Notes under the pieces: model-generated
The model's database searches: none
What the model saw: only the letters and a program-made list of their open reading frames with translations
What the model was told of the DNA's origin: nothing
Translations under genes and position numbers: made by a program
Shown: in pieces, positions 13,404-23,338 of the stretch
Numbering within the stretch: position 1 is the stretch's first letter
Layout: each line of letters starts with the position of its first letter
NCBI RefSeq assembly: GCF_021603645.1
Contig: NZ_BQHJ01000019.1
Location: 1-39,440 of the forward strand
Direction: 5' to 3'
Length of the DNA: 39,440 nt
Source: Pseudomonas pseudonitroreducens
GTDB taxonomy: Bacteria; Pseudomonadota; Gammaproteobacteria; Pseudomonadales; Pseudomonadaceae

Positions 13404-14477
13404 ATGACAGGAAACGCAAAAAGCTGGCGCACCCGCGGTCTCGCGGTGCTGGTGGTGGCCGTGCTCGCCGCGCTGGCCTGGCAGACGTTCAAGCCGACGG
13501 GCCTCCCCGAAGGTTTCGCCAGCGGTAATGGGCGCATCGAGGCCACCGAGGTGGATGTGGCCACCAAGCTTCCCGGTCGCGTGGCCGAAATCCTGGTGGA
13601 CGAAGGCGATTTCGTGACGGCCGGGCAGGTCGTCGCGCACATGGATACCCAGGTACTCAAGGCCCAGCTGGCGCAGGCCGAGGCCGAAGTGCGGCGGGCG
13701 CAGAACGCCAAGCTCACCGCGCAATCGCTGGTGGCCCAGCGGCACAGCGAGAAGGCCACCGCCGAAGCCATGGTCGCCCAGCGCCAGGCCGAGCTGACCG
13801 CCGCGCAGAAGCGCTTCACCCGCACCGAGCAACTGGTCAAGCGCAACGCCCTGCCGCAACAGCAACTCGACGATGACCGCGCTGCCCTGCAGAGTTCCCA
13901 GGCGGCGCTGGCCGCGTCGCGCTCCCAGGTCATCTCGGCGCAGGCCAGTATCGCTGCCGCCAGCTCCCAGGTGATCGAGGCGCAGTCGGCCATCGAGGCC
14001 GCCACCGCGAGCACCGTGCGCCTGCAGGCGGATATCGACGACAGCGACCTCAAGGCCCCGCGCAACGGCCGCGTGCAGTACCGCGTGGCGCAGCCGGGCG
14101 AAGTCCTGCCGGCTGGCGGCAAGCTGCTCAACATGGTCGACCTGGCCGATGTCTACATGACCTTCTTCCTGCCCTCGGGCCAGGCCGGCAAGGTCGAGCT
14201 GGGCCAGGAAGTGCACCTGGTGATCGATGCGGTGCCGGAGTACGTGATCCCGGCGAAAGTGTCCTATGTCGCCAGCGTCGCGCAGTTCACACCCAAGACC
14301 GTGGAGACTGCCAACGAGCGCGAGAAGCTGATGTTCCGGGTCAAGGCGCGCCTCGATCCGGGCCTGCTGGAGAAGTACATCACCTACGTGAAGACCGGCG
14401 TGCCGGGCATGGCCTACATGCGCCTCGACCCGCAGGTGGAATGGCCGGCTGACCTGCAGATCAAGGTCCCGCAATGA
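13404..14477 (+). CDS. HlyD-type membrane-fusion protein of an ABC exporter (YbhG-like)
   Basis: A 357-aa periplasmic adaptor. It has an N-terminal membrane segment ([18 protein letters not shown], about residues 11-28), a first lipoyl-like half ([20 protein letters not shown] at about 54-73) and a long coiled coil of about 120 residues rich in Ala, Gln and Glu (for example [20 protein letters not shown]). The second lipoyl half ([20 protein letters not shown]) and a beta-barrel region follow. These proteins bridge an inner-membrane ABC pump to an outer-membrane channel. The stop overlaps the start of the ATPase gene by 4 bases. A 16-bp palindrome lies 20 bases upstream. It matches PA5232 by gene order. 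Substrate unknown; YbhG relatives are linked to drug and cation export. Confidence 0.92.
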   Translation: MTGNAKSWRTRGLAVLVVAVLAALAWQTFKPTGLPEGFASGNGRIEATEVDVATKLPGRVAEILVDEGDFVTAGQVVAHMDTQVLKAQLAQAEAEVRRAQNAKLTAQSLVAQRHSEKATAEAMVAQRQAELTAAQKRFTRTEQLVKRNALPQQQLDDDRAALQSSQAALAASRSQVISAQASIAAASSQVIEAQSAIEAATASTVRLQADIDDSDLKAPRNGRVQYRVAQPGEVLPAGGKLLNMVDLADVYMTFFLPSGQAGKVELGQEVHLVIDAVPEYVIPAKVSYVASVAQFTPKTVETANEREKLMFRVKARLDPGLLEKYITYVKTGVPGMAYMRLDPQVEWPADLQIKVPQ

Positions 14478-17206
14478 ACGCCGCCGCCTGCGTGGCCCGT
14501 CTGGCTGGCGTCTCGCTGCGCTATGGCGAGACCCGCGCAGTGGACGACGTGACCCTGGAGATCCCGGCCAATCGCATGGTCGGCCTGATCGGCCCGGACG
14601 GCGTCGGCAAGTCCAGCCTGCTGGCGCTGCTGGCCGGTGCGCGGAAAATGCAGGACGGTGAAATCCAGGTGCTCGGCGGCGACATGCGCGATGTACGCCA
14701 CCGCCGCGCTGTGTGCCCGCGGATTGCCTACATGCCCCAGGGCCTGGGCAAGAACCTCTACCCGACGCTCTCGGTGTTCGAGAACGTCGATTTCTTCGGT
14801 CGCCTGTTCGGCCACGACAAGGCCGAGCGCGAGCGGCGCATCGCCGACCTGCTGCAGAGTACGGGCCTTGCGCCTTTTGCCGAGCGCCCGGCGGGCAAGC
14901 TGTCCGGTGGCATGAAGCAGAAGCTCGGGCTGTGCTGTGCGCTGATCCATGATCCTGACCTGCTGATCCTCGACGAGCCCACCACCGGCGTCGATCCGCT
15001 GTCGCGCAACCAGTTCTGGGAACTGATCGGCCGTATCCGCGCCGGTCGTGAAGGCATGAGCGTGCTGGTGGCCACAGCCTACATGGAGGAGGCCGAACGC
15101 TTCGACTGGCTGGTGGCGATGGACGAGGGCAAGGTGCTCGCCACCGGGACGCCCGCCGAGCTGCGCGAACAGACATCGACGCAGAACCTCGAGGAGGCGT
15201 TCATTGCGCTGCTGCCCGAGAGCAAGCGCGCCGGCCACCACAAGCTGGTCATTCCGCCTCGCCCGCAGCACGACGGTGCACCGCAGATAGCCATCGAAGC
15301 CGAGGGGCTGACCTGCCGCTTCGGCGACTTCGTCGCCGTGGATCACGTGAGCTTCCGCATCGAGCGCGGGGAAATCTTCGGCTTCCTCGGTTCCAACGGC
15401 TGCGGCAAGTCCACCACCATGAAGATGCTCACCGGCCTGTTGCCGGCCAGCGAAGGCACCTGCGCACTGTTCGGCCAGCCGGTCAACGCCAACGACATGG
15501 AGACGCGCCGGCGCGTGGGTTACATGTCCCAGGCGTTCTCGCTGTACGCCGAGCTGACGGTGCTGCAGAACCTCGAACTGCACGCGAAGCTGTTCCACAT
15601 CCCGCACGAGCAGATCGGTCCGCGCGTCGAGGAAATGCTGCAGCGCTTCGACCTGGGGAAAGTGAAGAACGAGCTGCCCGACAGCCTGCCGCTGGGCATT
15701 CGCCAGCGCCTGTCGCTGGCCGTGGCGGTGATCCACAAGCCGGAAATCCTGATCCTCGACGAGCCCACCTCGGGCGTCGACCCGGTAGCCCGCGACGGCT
15801 TCTGGGAGCTGATGGTGGAGCTGTCGCGCAACGACGGCGTGACCATCTTCATCTCCACCCACTTCATGAACGAGGCCGAGCGCTGCGACCGCATCTCGCT
15901 GATGCACGCCGGCAAGGTGCTCGACAGCGACACCCCGCAGGGACTGATCGACAAGCGCGGCCTGCCGACCCTCGAAGCCACCTTCATTGCCTACCTGGAA
16001 GAAGCCGCCGGCAGCGCACCGGTGCCGGAAACGGCACCCGCAGCCCAGGCCTCCGACGAACCGGCCAGGTACAAGGGCTCCGATCGCTTCAGCTGGTTGC
16101 GCCTGTTCAGTTACGCACGGCGCGAGGCCATGGAGCTGCGCCGCGACCCGATCCGCCTGACCCTGGCCCTGGTCGGCACTGCGCTGCTGATGTTCATCAT
16201 CGGCTACGGCATCAACATGGACGTCGAAGACCTCACCTACGCCGTGCTCGACCGCGACCAGACCACCACCAGCCAGGCCTACGCGCTGAACATCGCCGGC
16301 TCGCGCTACTTCATTGAGAAGCAGGCGATCCAGGACCCGGACGACCTGGAGCGCCGCCTGCGCAGCGGCGACATCAGCCTCGCGGTGGAGATCCCGCCGA
16401 ACTTCGGTCGCGACCTCAAGCGTGGCGCCGACCCGGCCATCGGCGTGTGGATCGACGGCGCCATGCCGACCCGCGCCAACACCGTGCTCGGCTACGTACA
16501 GGGCCTGCACGCCAGCTACCTGGCCGACAGGCAAAACGGCAACGCTGCTTCTACCGGTGCGGCGGCGAGTACCGAAGTGCGCTACCGCTACAACCCGGAT
16601 GTGGAGAGCCTCAAGGCCATGGTGCCGGCGGTGATTCCGCTTTTGCTGATCATGATCCCGGCGATGCTCACCGCCCTGGGCGTGGTGCGCGAGAAGGAGC
16701 TGGGCTCGATCACCAATCTCTACGTCACGCCGGTCACGCGCCTGGAGTTCCTGCTGGGCAAGCAGTTGCCCTACATCGGCATGGGCATGATCAACTTCGT
16801 GCTGATGCTGGCGATGGCCGTGCTGCTGTTCCAGGTGCCGCTCAAGGGCAGCTTCCTCGCGCTGCTGGTCGGCGCCTTCCTCTACGTGGTGACCAGCACG
16901 GGGCTGGGGCTGCTGCTCTCGACCTTCATGAAGAGCCAGATCGCGGCAGTCTTCGGCACCGCCATCGCCACCATGATCCCGGCGATCCAGTTCTCCGGGC
17001 TGATCCATCCGGTGTCGTCGCTGGAAGGCGCGGCGGCCTTCATCGGCCAGCTCTACCCGACCTCGCACTTCCTGGTCATCAGTCGTGGTGCCTTCTCCAA
17101 GGCGCTGGGCTTCCCCGACCTGTGGGTCTATTACCTGCCGCTGACGGCGATGATCGTGGTGCTGACGCTGCTCAGCGTGGCCTGCCTGAAGAAGCAGGAG
17201 GACTGA
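14474..17206 (+). CDS. ABC exporter fusion: two ATPase domains plus ABC-2 permease (YbhF/RbbA-like)
   Basis: A 910-aa protein in three parts. The first nucleotide-binding domain (about 5-230) has Walker [10 protein letters not shown] at 40-48, signature LSGGMKQK near 142 and [11 protein letters not shown] near 166. The second (about 275-505) has GSNGCGKST at about 306-314 and [11 protein letters not shown], but its signature is degenerate (PLGIRQR replaces LSGGQ). Only one fully canonical composite ATP site is therefore expected, as is usual in RbbA-type fusions. The permease domain (about 545-905) has an N-terminal membrane helix, a large periplasmic loop and a C-terminal helix bundle. It partners the adaptor upstream and the separate permease 3 bases downstream. 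Synteny matches PA5231. Transported substrate unknown. Confidence 0.93.
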   Translation: MNAAACVARLAGVSLRYGETRAVDDVTLEIPANRMVGLIGPDGVGKSSLLALLAGARKMQDGEIQVLGGDMRDVRHRRAVCPRIAYMPQGLGKNLYPTLSVFENVDFFGRLFGHDKAERERRIADLLQSTGLAPFAERPAGKLSGGMKQKLGLCCALIHDPDLLILDEPTTGVDPLSRNQFWELIGRIRAGREGMSVLVATAYMEEAERFDWLVAMDEGKVLATGTPAELREQTSTQNLEEAFIALLPESKRAGHHKLVIPPRPQHDGAPQIAIEAEGLTCRFGDFVAVDHVSFRIERGEIFGFLGSNGCGKSTTMKMLTGLLPASEGTCALFGQPVNANDMETRRRVGYMSQAFSLYAELTVLQNLELHAKLFHIPHEQIGPRVEEMLQRFDLGKVKNELPDSLPLGIRQRLSLAVAVIHKPEILILDEPTSGVDPVARDGFWELMVELSRNDGVTIFISTHFMNEAERCDRISLMHAGKVLDSDTPQGLIDKRGLPTLEATFIAYLEEAAGSAPVPETAPAAQASDEPARYKGSDRFSWLRLFSYARREAMELRRDPIRLTLALVGTALLMFIIGYGINMDVEDLTYAVLDRDQTTTSQAYALNIAGSRYFIEKQAIQDPDDLERRLRSGDISLAVEIPPNFGRDLKRGADPAIGVWIDGAMPTRANTVLGYVQGLHASYLADRQNGNAASTGAAASTEVRYRYNPDVESLKAMVPAVIPLLLIMIPAMLTALGVVREKELGSITNLYVTPVTRLEFLLGKQLPYIGMGMINFVLMLAMAVLLFQVPLKGSFLALLVGAFLYVVTSTGLGLLLSTFMKSQIAAVFGTAIATMIPAIQFSGLIHPVSSLEGAAAFIGQLYPTSHFLVISRGAFSKALGFPDLWVYYLPLTAMIVVLTLLSVACLKKQED

Positions 17207-17209
17207 GCC

Positions 17210-18334
17210 ATGAACAAGCTGGCGAACATCTTCAACCTCGGCATCAAGGAATTCCGCAGCCTGGGCCGCGACTACGCGATGCTGATCCTGATCGCCTGGG
17301 CCTTTACCCTGGGCGTCTACAGCTCCGCCACCGGCGTGCCGGAAACCCTGCACCACGCGCCCATCGCGATTGTCGACGAGGACCAGTCGCAACTCTCCTC
17401 GCGCATCGTCAACGCCTTCCAGCCGCCGTATTTCCGCCCCCCGGAGATGATCGGCCACGCGGAGATGGACCGGGGCATGGATGTCGGCCTGTACACCTTT
17501 ACCCTGGACATCCCGCCGGACTTCCAGCGCGACGTGCTGGCCGGGCGGCAGCCGGCGATCCAGGTCAACGTCGATGCGACGCAGACCGGCCAGGCCTTCT
17601 CCGGCGCCGGCTACATCCAGAACATCGTCGGCACCGAGGTGCGCGAGTTCGTCAGCCGCTACCGCGCCGAGTCGGCGATGCCGGCGGAGCTGGCGGTGCG
17701 CATGGAGTTCAACCCGAACCTGACCCAGGCCTGGTTCGGCGCGGTGATGGAGGTGATCAACCAGATCACCATGCTGTCGATCATCCTCACCGGCGCCGCG
17801 CTGATCCGCGAGCGTGAGCACGGTACGGTGGAGCACCTGCTGGTAATGCCGCTGACCGCCTTCGAGATCATGATGGCCAAGGTCTGGTCCATGGGCGCCG
17901 TGGTGCTGGTGGCCGCGGCGATCTCGTTGCAGCTGGTGGTACGCGGCTGGCTGGACGTGCCGATCAGCGGCTCGGTGGGGCTGTTCCTGCTGGGCGCGGC
18001 ATTGCACCTGTTCGCCACCACTTCGATGGGCATCTTCCTCGGCACCGTGGCGCGCTCGATGCCGCAGCTGGGCCTGCTGGTGATCCTCACGCTGATGCCG
18101 CTGCAGATTCTTTCCGGTGGTACCACGCCGCGCGAGAGCATGCCGGAGCTGGTGCAGTACATCATGCTGGCGGCGCCGACCACGCACTTCGTCAGCCTGG
18201 CCCAGGCGATTCTTTATCGTGGGGCCGACCTGTCCATCGTCTGGCCGCAGCTGCTGGCCATTGTCGGGATTGGTGCGGCGTTCTTCAGCGGCGCGCTGTG
18301 GCGCTTCCGCCGGACCATCGGGCAGATGGCCTGA
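17210..18334 (+). CDS. ABC-2 type permease subunit of the exporter (YhhJ/YbhS-R-like)
   Basis: A 374-aa inner-membrane protein with ABC-2 permease topology. One N-terminal helix (YAMLILIAWAFTLGVYSSAT) is followed by a large periplasmic domain of about 140 residues and a C-terminal bundle of five helices (for example VLVAAAISLQLVVRGWLDV and LLVILTLMPLQILSGGTTPR). The segment ALIREREHGTVEHLLVMPLT is the coupling-helix region that defines this family. It starts three bases after the fused ATPase-permease and would pair with that protein's permease domain to form the channel. Matches PA5230 by order. The gene ends at a REP-like hairpin. Confidence 0.92.
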   Translation: MNKLANIFNLGIKEFRSLGRDYAMLILIAWAFTLGVYSSATGVPETLHHAPIAIVDEDQSQLSSRIVNAFQPPYFRPPEMIGHAEMDRGMDVGLYTFTLDIPPDFQRDVLAGRQPAIQVNVDATQTGQAFSGAGYIQNIVGTEVREFVSRYRAESAMPAELAVRMEFNPNLTQAWFGAVMEVINQITMLSIILTGAALIREREHGTVEHLLVMPLTAFEIMMAKVWSMGAVVLVAAAISLQLVVRGWLDVPISGSVGLFLLGAALHLFATTSMGIFLGTVARSMPQLGLLVILTLMPLQILSGGTTPRESMPELVQYIMLAAPTTHFVSLAQAILYRGADLSIVWPQLLAIVGIGAAFFSGALWRFRRTIGQMA

Positions 18335-18348
18335 CTCCTGCTGCACTT

Positions 18349-18376
18349 CGTAGTAGCGAGCTTGCTCGCTACTACG
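18349..18376. repeat. REP-like hairpin between convergent genes
   Basis: A perfect 12-bp stem, CGTAGTAGCGAG / CTCGCTACTACG, around the loop CTTG. It lies between the convergent exporter permease and diguanylate cyclase genes, where it may also act as a transcription barrier. It is a variant of the REP-type sequence at 11519. Confidence 0.75.
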
Positions 18377-18383
18377 AGGTCAT

Positions 18384-20222
<1,839 letters not shown>

Positions 20223-20266
20223 GGGGCGAGTTCCGGGGGCTTCAGTAACCTAATAGCACAGTGCCT

Positions 20267-20728
20267 CTACTTGTGCGCCAGGCCGACGACGATCGCCCAC
20301 TGTTCGGCAGTGACCGGCATGACCGACAGACGGCTGCCTTTCTGCACCAGCGGCATTTCCTCCAGTCCGGCCTGTGCCTTGAGCGTGCCCAGCGGCAGCA
20401 CCGAGCGGAAGGCTTCGACGAAGCCGACGTCACGGGCTGTCCAGGGGTTCTTCTGGTCGCTGGCCTTGGGATCGTGGTAGTGGCTTTTCGGGTCCAGGGC
20501 GGTCGGGTCCGGGTAGGCCTCGCCTTGAATCTCGGCAATGCCGGCAATGCCCGGCTCCGGGCAACTGGAGTGGTAGAAGAAGAACAGGTCGCCCGGCTGC
20601 ATGCTGCGCATGAAGTTGCGTGCCTGGTAGTTGCGCACGCCATCCCAGCGCGCTGTTTTCAGGCGCTGCAGGTCGTGGATCGAGAGTTCATCGGGCTCGG
20701 ATTTCATCAGCCAGTAAGCGCGTGCCAT
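20267..20728 (-). CDS. EVE-domain protein
   Basis: A 153-aa stand-alone EVE protein (PUA-like fold, the thymocyte nuclear protein 1 family). Typical blocks are present: AYWLMKSEPDELSIHDLQRL, then TARWDGVRNYQARNFMR, the PGDLFFFYHSSCPEPGIAGI signature and a VGFVEAFRSVLPL block. EVE domains have an aromatic cage thought to read modified bases in DNA or RNA. A fused partner domain is absent here. The start ATG at 20728 is the family N-terminus. It stands alone, with the cyclase downstream on the same strand and about 40 bases between them. The family is certain; the physiological ligand is not. Confidence 0.93.
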   Translation of the reverse strand: MARAYWLMKSEPDELSIHDLQRLKTARWDGVRNYQARNFMRSMQPGDLFFFYHSSCPEPGIAGIAEIQGEAYPDPTALDPKSHYHDPKASDQKNPWTARDVGFVEAFRSVLPLGTLKAQAGLEEMPLVQKGSRLSVMPVTAEQWAIVVGLAHK

Positions 20729-21036
20729 CCGCGAGGGTCTCCTTGTGCGTGGCGGGTCGTGATGTTTTTACCAAGGGTAGGCGGTTCCCTGCGACAAGCT
20801 GCCGGCTCGCTGGAAACAAATTGTAGGAAGAAGATGTAGGAATACCGGCATGAAGATTGCCTGAAAGTGCCGGAAGTTTTGGGGACGGCTGCTCCTCCGA
20901 CGATCGGTTGGCGTCAGAATTGCGAGAAGCTTTTCATTGTCGGAGAATGCCGCCGTTTTTAGCTTGGCCTGCCGGACGGATAAAAAAACCACCGCCGGCC
21001 ATCGTTGACAGTTTGCCTGGAAGGGGGAGGCAATCG
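20729..21036. other. Intergenic region between the EVE gene and a small membrane protein gene
   Basis: A divergent spacer of 308 bases. It is AT-richer than its surroundings near 20800-20850 and 20970-20990 (a run of seven A). I see no gene, strong hairpin or well-spaced sigma-70 promoter in it, although both flanking genes must start transcription here. Confidence 0.5.
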
Positions 21037-21171
21037 ATGAAACGCAAGCCTGATCTTTTGTGGGTGTTGGTAATACTTTTCGGTCTGGGTGTCGTCACTA
21101 CCGGTTACACCCAGAGTCTGTGGGAACAACGCCAGGGCAATGCCCCGGTGCAGGTCACCCAGCAGCCCTGA
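21037..21171 (+). CDS. Small single-span membrane protein (44 aa)
   Basis: MKRKPDLLWVLVILFGLGVV followed by TTGYTQSLWEQRQGNAPVQV and TQQP. A positively charged start, one membrane helix at about residues 7-24 and a short polar tail predict an inner-membrane protein with its C-terminus outside. A very strong ribosome site, AAGGGGGAGG, lies six bases upstream of the ATG, which strongly supports translation. It is convergent with the cyclo-ligase gene and ends 36 bases from it. No function recognised. Confidence 0.78.
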   Translation: MKRKPDLLWVLVILFGLGVVTTGYTQSLWEQRQGNAPVQVTQQP

Positions 21172-21207
21172 TCCAGTCGCCTGGAATCCGCGCTGCCATC
21201 GCCACGG

Positions 21208-21837
21208 CTATCGCAAGGAACGCGATTCCGTCGCGAGACGGCCATACCAGCCGCCGTCCGTCACTATGCCCATCAGCGGCACATCCCAGCTCGCCAGCTC
21301 CAGCCTATCGACCTTCTGGCATTCATGCGCCAGGCCCAATAGCGTCGGTTTCTGCCAATTTTTGCGCATTCCCAGGTAGGCCAGGGTCCGGTCGTAGAAC
21401 CCCTTGCCCATCCCCAGGCGCCCGCCCTGTGGATCGAAGCCCACCAGCGGCAGCAGCAGCAGGTCCAGTGCCCAGGCTGGGCGCTGGCGCCGACGGTCGG
21501 CCTGCGGTTCGGCAATGTTGAAACGGTTGCGCACCCAGCGCTCGCCGATCCCTACCTGCTGGAAGGTCATGTGCGTGCGCGGCCAGTCCGAGAGCACCGG
21601 CAGGTAGGTTGCCTTGCCGCGTTTCTGCGCTGCCTGCATCAGCGGGCGCGGGTCGATTTCGCCGTCAGCCGGCAAATACAACGCAATATGCTTCGCCCGG
21701 CGAAACAGCGGATGCTGTGCGAGCTGGCGATACAGGGCCTGGGCGGCGCGGCGTTGCTGAAGGGGGCTGAGCGCGCGTCTGGCCTGGCGCAGCTGGCGGC
21801 GCAGGGCAGGGCGGGAGAGAGAATCTGCGTGGATCAT
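21208..21837 (-). CDS. ygfA: 5-formyltetrahydrofolate cyclo-ligase
   Basis: A 209-aa enzyme that uses ATP to convert 5-formyl-THF to 5,10-methenyl-THF. This recycles a folate that inhibits serine hydroxymethyltransferase and forms alongside glycine cleavage. Family motifs are RQLRQARRALSPLQQRRAAQ at the N-terminus, the substrate/ATP region with LYLPADGEIDPRPL, and the signature VGFDPQGGRLGMGKGFYDRT. The ATG at 21837 is chosen over an in-frame ATG at 21861 because that upstream codon falls inside the 3' end of the 6S RNA. As in E. coli, the gene directly follows the 6S RNA gene and is probably co-transcribed with it. It corresponds to PA5228. Confidence 0.94.
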   Translation of the reverse strand: MIHADSLSRPALRRQLRQARRALSPLQQRRAAQALYRQLAQHPLFRRAKHIALYLPADGEIDPRPLMQAAQKRGKATYLPVLSDWPRTHMTFQQVGIGERWVRNRFNIAEPQADRRRQRPAWALDLLLLPLVGFDPQGGRLGMGKGFYDRTLAYLGMRKNWQKPTLLGLAHECQKVDRLELASWDVPLMGIVTDGGWYGRLATESRSLR

Positions 21838-21842
21838 GGAAG

Positions 21843-22024
21843 GGTAAAGCTCCCCGGACATGCCGCTGTCGGGTTAGCCCTTGAACCCGAGAGTTCAAGG
21901 TGGTGGTTGCAGTAGGCTTTAAGGCTTTCCGTCGTGCGGACATGCACACCAGCCCAACTGGCAACCCCCGTTGTTGCAATTATCGGCTCAGGGACATCAC
22001 CGACTGGCAAACACACCAGGGAGC
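21843..22024 (-). ncRNA. ssrS: 6S RNA
   Basis: Recognised by position and sequence between zapA and the cyclo-ligase gene, exactly as in E. coli and P. aeruginosa. On the minus strand it has the conserved 5' strand CCCTGAGCCGATAATT, a central asymmetric region, and CGGAAAGCCTTAAAGCC, matching the E. coli segment around AGAAGCCTTAAAACTG. A hairpin in the 3' part is formed by CCTTGAACTCTCGGGTTCAAGG. The ends pair to close the long hairpin that mimics an open promoter and binds sigma-70 RNA polymerase. The 5' end is set about seven bases after a TATAAT box; the 3' end is approximate (about 180 nt in all). Confidence 0.93.
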
Positions 22025-22031
22025 GAGACGG

Positions 22032-22060
22032 ATTATACCCCAAGGAAATTTCCCTGGTCA
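22032..22060 (-). promoter_or_regulatory. Promoter of the 6S RNA gene
   Basis: A perfect TATAAT (22037-22032 on the minus strand) follows the end of zapA. A -35-like TGAC lies 18-19 bases upstream, in CTGACC. The consensus -10 and its spacing to the inferred 5' end explain strong, stable-RNA-like expression, independent of the zapA transcript. Confidence 0.75.
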
Positions 22061-22387
22061 GACTTCACCCTGTTCCTTATCGGTGGTAAGGGGATCGGTC
22101 GTCAGGGCGCGGTCCACGCGCTCGAGCAGTTCGCGCACGCGCTCGCGGGTCGAGCCGCTGTCCTGCTCCACGCGCTCCTGCTTGTGCAGCAGGTCGTGGG
22201 TAATGTTCAGGGCGGCCATCACGGCGACACGGTCGGCACCGATGACCTTGCCGCTGGAACGGATCTCGCGCATCTTGCTGTCCAGGTAGCGCGCGGCGCT
22301 TTCCAGGTTGACGCGCTCGTCCGGAGGGCAGGCGATGCAGTACTCCTTGTCGAGGATTTGGACGTTCAGGGTGTTCGACTGGCTCAT
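22058..22387 (-). CDS. zapA: Cell-division protein ZapA
   Basis: A 109-aa ZapA: an N-terminal FtsZ-interacting domain (LNVQILDKEYCIACPPDERV and then LESAARYLDSKMREIRSSGK) and a C-terminal coiled coil (NITHDLLHKQERVEQDSGST and on). ZapA cross-links FtsZ filaments at the division ring. The start overlaps the stop of the TIGR02449 coiled-coil gene by 4 bases, so the two are translated together. The 6S RNA gene follows directly. Same order as in E. coli and PAO1 (PA5227). Confidence 0.95.
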   Translation of the reverse strand: MSQSNTLNVQILDKEYCIACPPDERVNLESAARYLDSKMREIRSSGKVIGADRVAVMAALNITHDLLHKQERVEQDSGSTRERVRELLERVDRALTTDPLTTDKEQGEV

Positions 22388-22593
22388 GAGTCCTGCTCCA
22401 GGGCTTTAAGACGCAAAATCATCGCTTCGACCTTCTGCCGAGCCAAATCGTTCTTCTCGATCAGATGGGCACGTTCTTCCCGCCAGCTTTTCTCGTTCGC
22501 CCGCAGCAGCCGGTTCTCGGCCTTGAGCTGTTCCAGGCGCTGGAGCAGCAGGTCGAACTTGGCGATCAGCGCGTGCAGGTCGGCGTCTTCCAT
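22384..22593 (-). CDS. TIGR02449-family coiled-coil protein upstream of zapA
   Basis: A 69-aa, almost entirely helical protein, MEDADLHALIAKFDLLLQRL then EQLKAENRLLRANEKSWREE, with heptads of Leu/Ile forming a parallel coiled coil. It resembles ZapB in size and character. Proteins of the TIGR02449 family sit next to zapA in gammaproteobacteria, suggesting a role in the division ring, though direct evidence is limited. First gene of the transcript; the likely promoter is just upstream. Confidence 0.88.
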   Translation of the reverse strand: MEDADLHALIAKFDLLLQRLEQLKAENRLLRANEKSWREERAHLIEKNDLARQKVEAMILRLKALEQDS

Positions 22594-22630
22594 GGGCTCT
22601 CGCTTGGGAGTTGCTTAAGTAATCGAGAAC

Positions 22631-22659
22631 TATATAGGACTGCCGTGGGGGTGGGTCAA
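22631..22659 (-). promoter_or_regulatory. Sigma-70 promoter of the TIGR02449 gene-zapA operon
   Basis: TTGACC (22659-22654) and TATATA (22636-22631) on the minus strand with the optimal 17-base spacer. The predicted start is about 30 bases upstream of the ATG at 22593. Confidence 0.7.
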
Positions 22660-22707
22660 CGCACGGCTGCCCGACGCGTCGTCACATGGTCTTGCGGTGT
22701 GCGCCGG

Positions 22708-22716
22708 TGCTAGGAT
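22708..22716 (+). promoter_or_regulatory. Extended -10 promoter candidate of the ygfB-pepP-ubiH operon
   Basis: TGCTAGGAT gives the extended -10 (TG-N-TAnnAT) pattern about 60 bases before ygfB. No good -35 is seen at standard spacing, which extended -10 promoters can tolerate. Confidence 0.45.
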
Positions 22717-22775
22717 AACGGACCATATTCTATGCGCGGCGCCTGATGGCGCCTAGCCGTCATCCGGGTTCGATC

Positions 22776-23330
22776 ATGTCCACTTCCAGCTCCGCCTACA
22801 CCGCTTTCGCCGCCCTGCTCGCCGAGGCTGCCCTGCCGATTTCCCCCGCCGAACTGCACGGCCACCTGCTCGGCCGCGTCTGCGCCGGGTCCGGCTTTGA
22901 CCAGGGCGAGTGGCTGCAGGCCGCCGGTGAGCTGCTCGGCGGCGAGCCGGGCGAGCGCCTGGGTGCAGCGCTGGGCGGCCTGCTGGGCATGGTCCAGCAG
23001 GACTTCAGCCAGGGCGAGATGGCCGTGGTGCTGATGCTGCCCAACGACGACGAGCCGCTGCTGGAGCGTGCCACCGCCCTGGGCCAGTGGTGCCAGGGCT
23101 TCCTCGCCGGCTTCGGCCTGGCGCTGCGCTCCCCCAGCCTGTCGGATGAAGCCGATGAAGTGCTGCAGGACATCGCCGCCATCGCCCAGGTCGGCGGCCA
23201 GCTGGAAGAATCCGAAGATGGCGAGGCCGACTACATGGAAGTGCAGGAGTACCTGCGCGTCGCCCCGCTGCTGCTGTTTTCCGAGTTCGGCAAGGTCCCG
23301 GCACCGGCCGAGAAACCCTCCCTGCATTGA
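22776..23330 (+). CDS. ygfB: YgfB-family (UPF0149) protein
   Basis: A 184-aa member of the UPF0149/YecA-YgfB family: an all-helical protein with the conserved opening [26 protein letters not shown] region, a central GWCQGFLAG-type segment (here [14 protein letters not shown]) and an acidic [15 protein letters not shown] end. In P. aeruginosa, YgfB is reported to influence beta-lactam resistance by repressing ampDh3 through AlpA. The start at 22776 gives the family N-terminus. First gene of ygfB-pepP-ubiH-DUF4442-ubiI, the order shared with E. coli apart from the DUF4442 gene. It corresponds to PA5225. Confidence 0.93.
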   Translation: MSTSSSAYTAFAALLAEAALPISPAELHGHLLGRVCAGSGFDQGEWLQAAGELLGGEPGERLGAALGGLLGMVQQDFSQGEMAVVLMLPNDDEPLLERATALGQWCQGFLAGFGLALRSPSLSDEADEVLQDIAAIAQVGGQLEESEDGEADYMEVQEYLRVAPLLLFSEFGKVPAPAEKPSLH

Positions 23331-23338
23331 GGTCGCGC

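Noticed and set aside
14414-18346. Very long open frame antisense to the exporter genes
   Set aside because: It runs opposite to three clearly homologous genes and its translation is low-complexity (His/Gln/Arg/Ala-rich). Such frames are a by-product of GC-rich codon usage.
21838-21861. Longer start of the 5-formyl-THF cyclo-ligase at 21861
   Set aside because: It falls inside the 3' arm of 6S RNA, and the family N-terminus fits the ATG at 21837.
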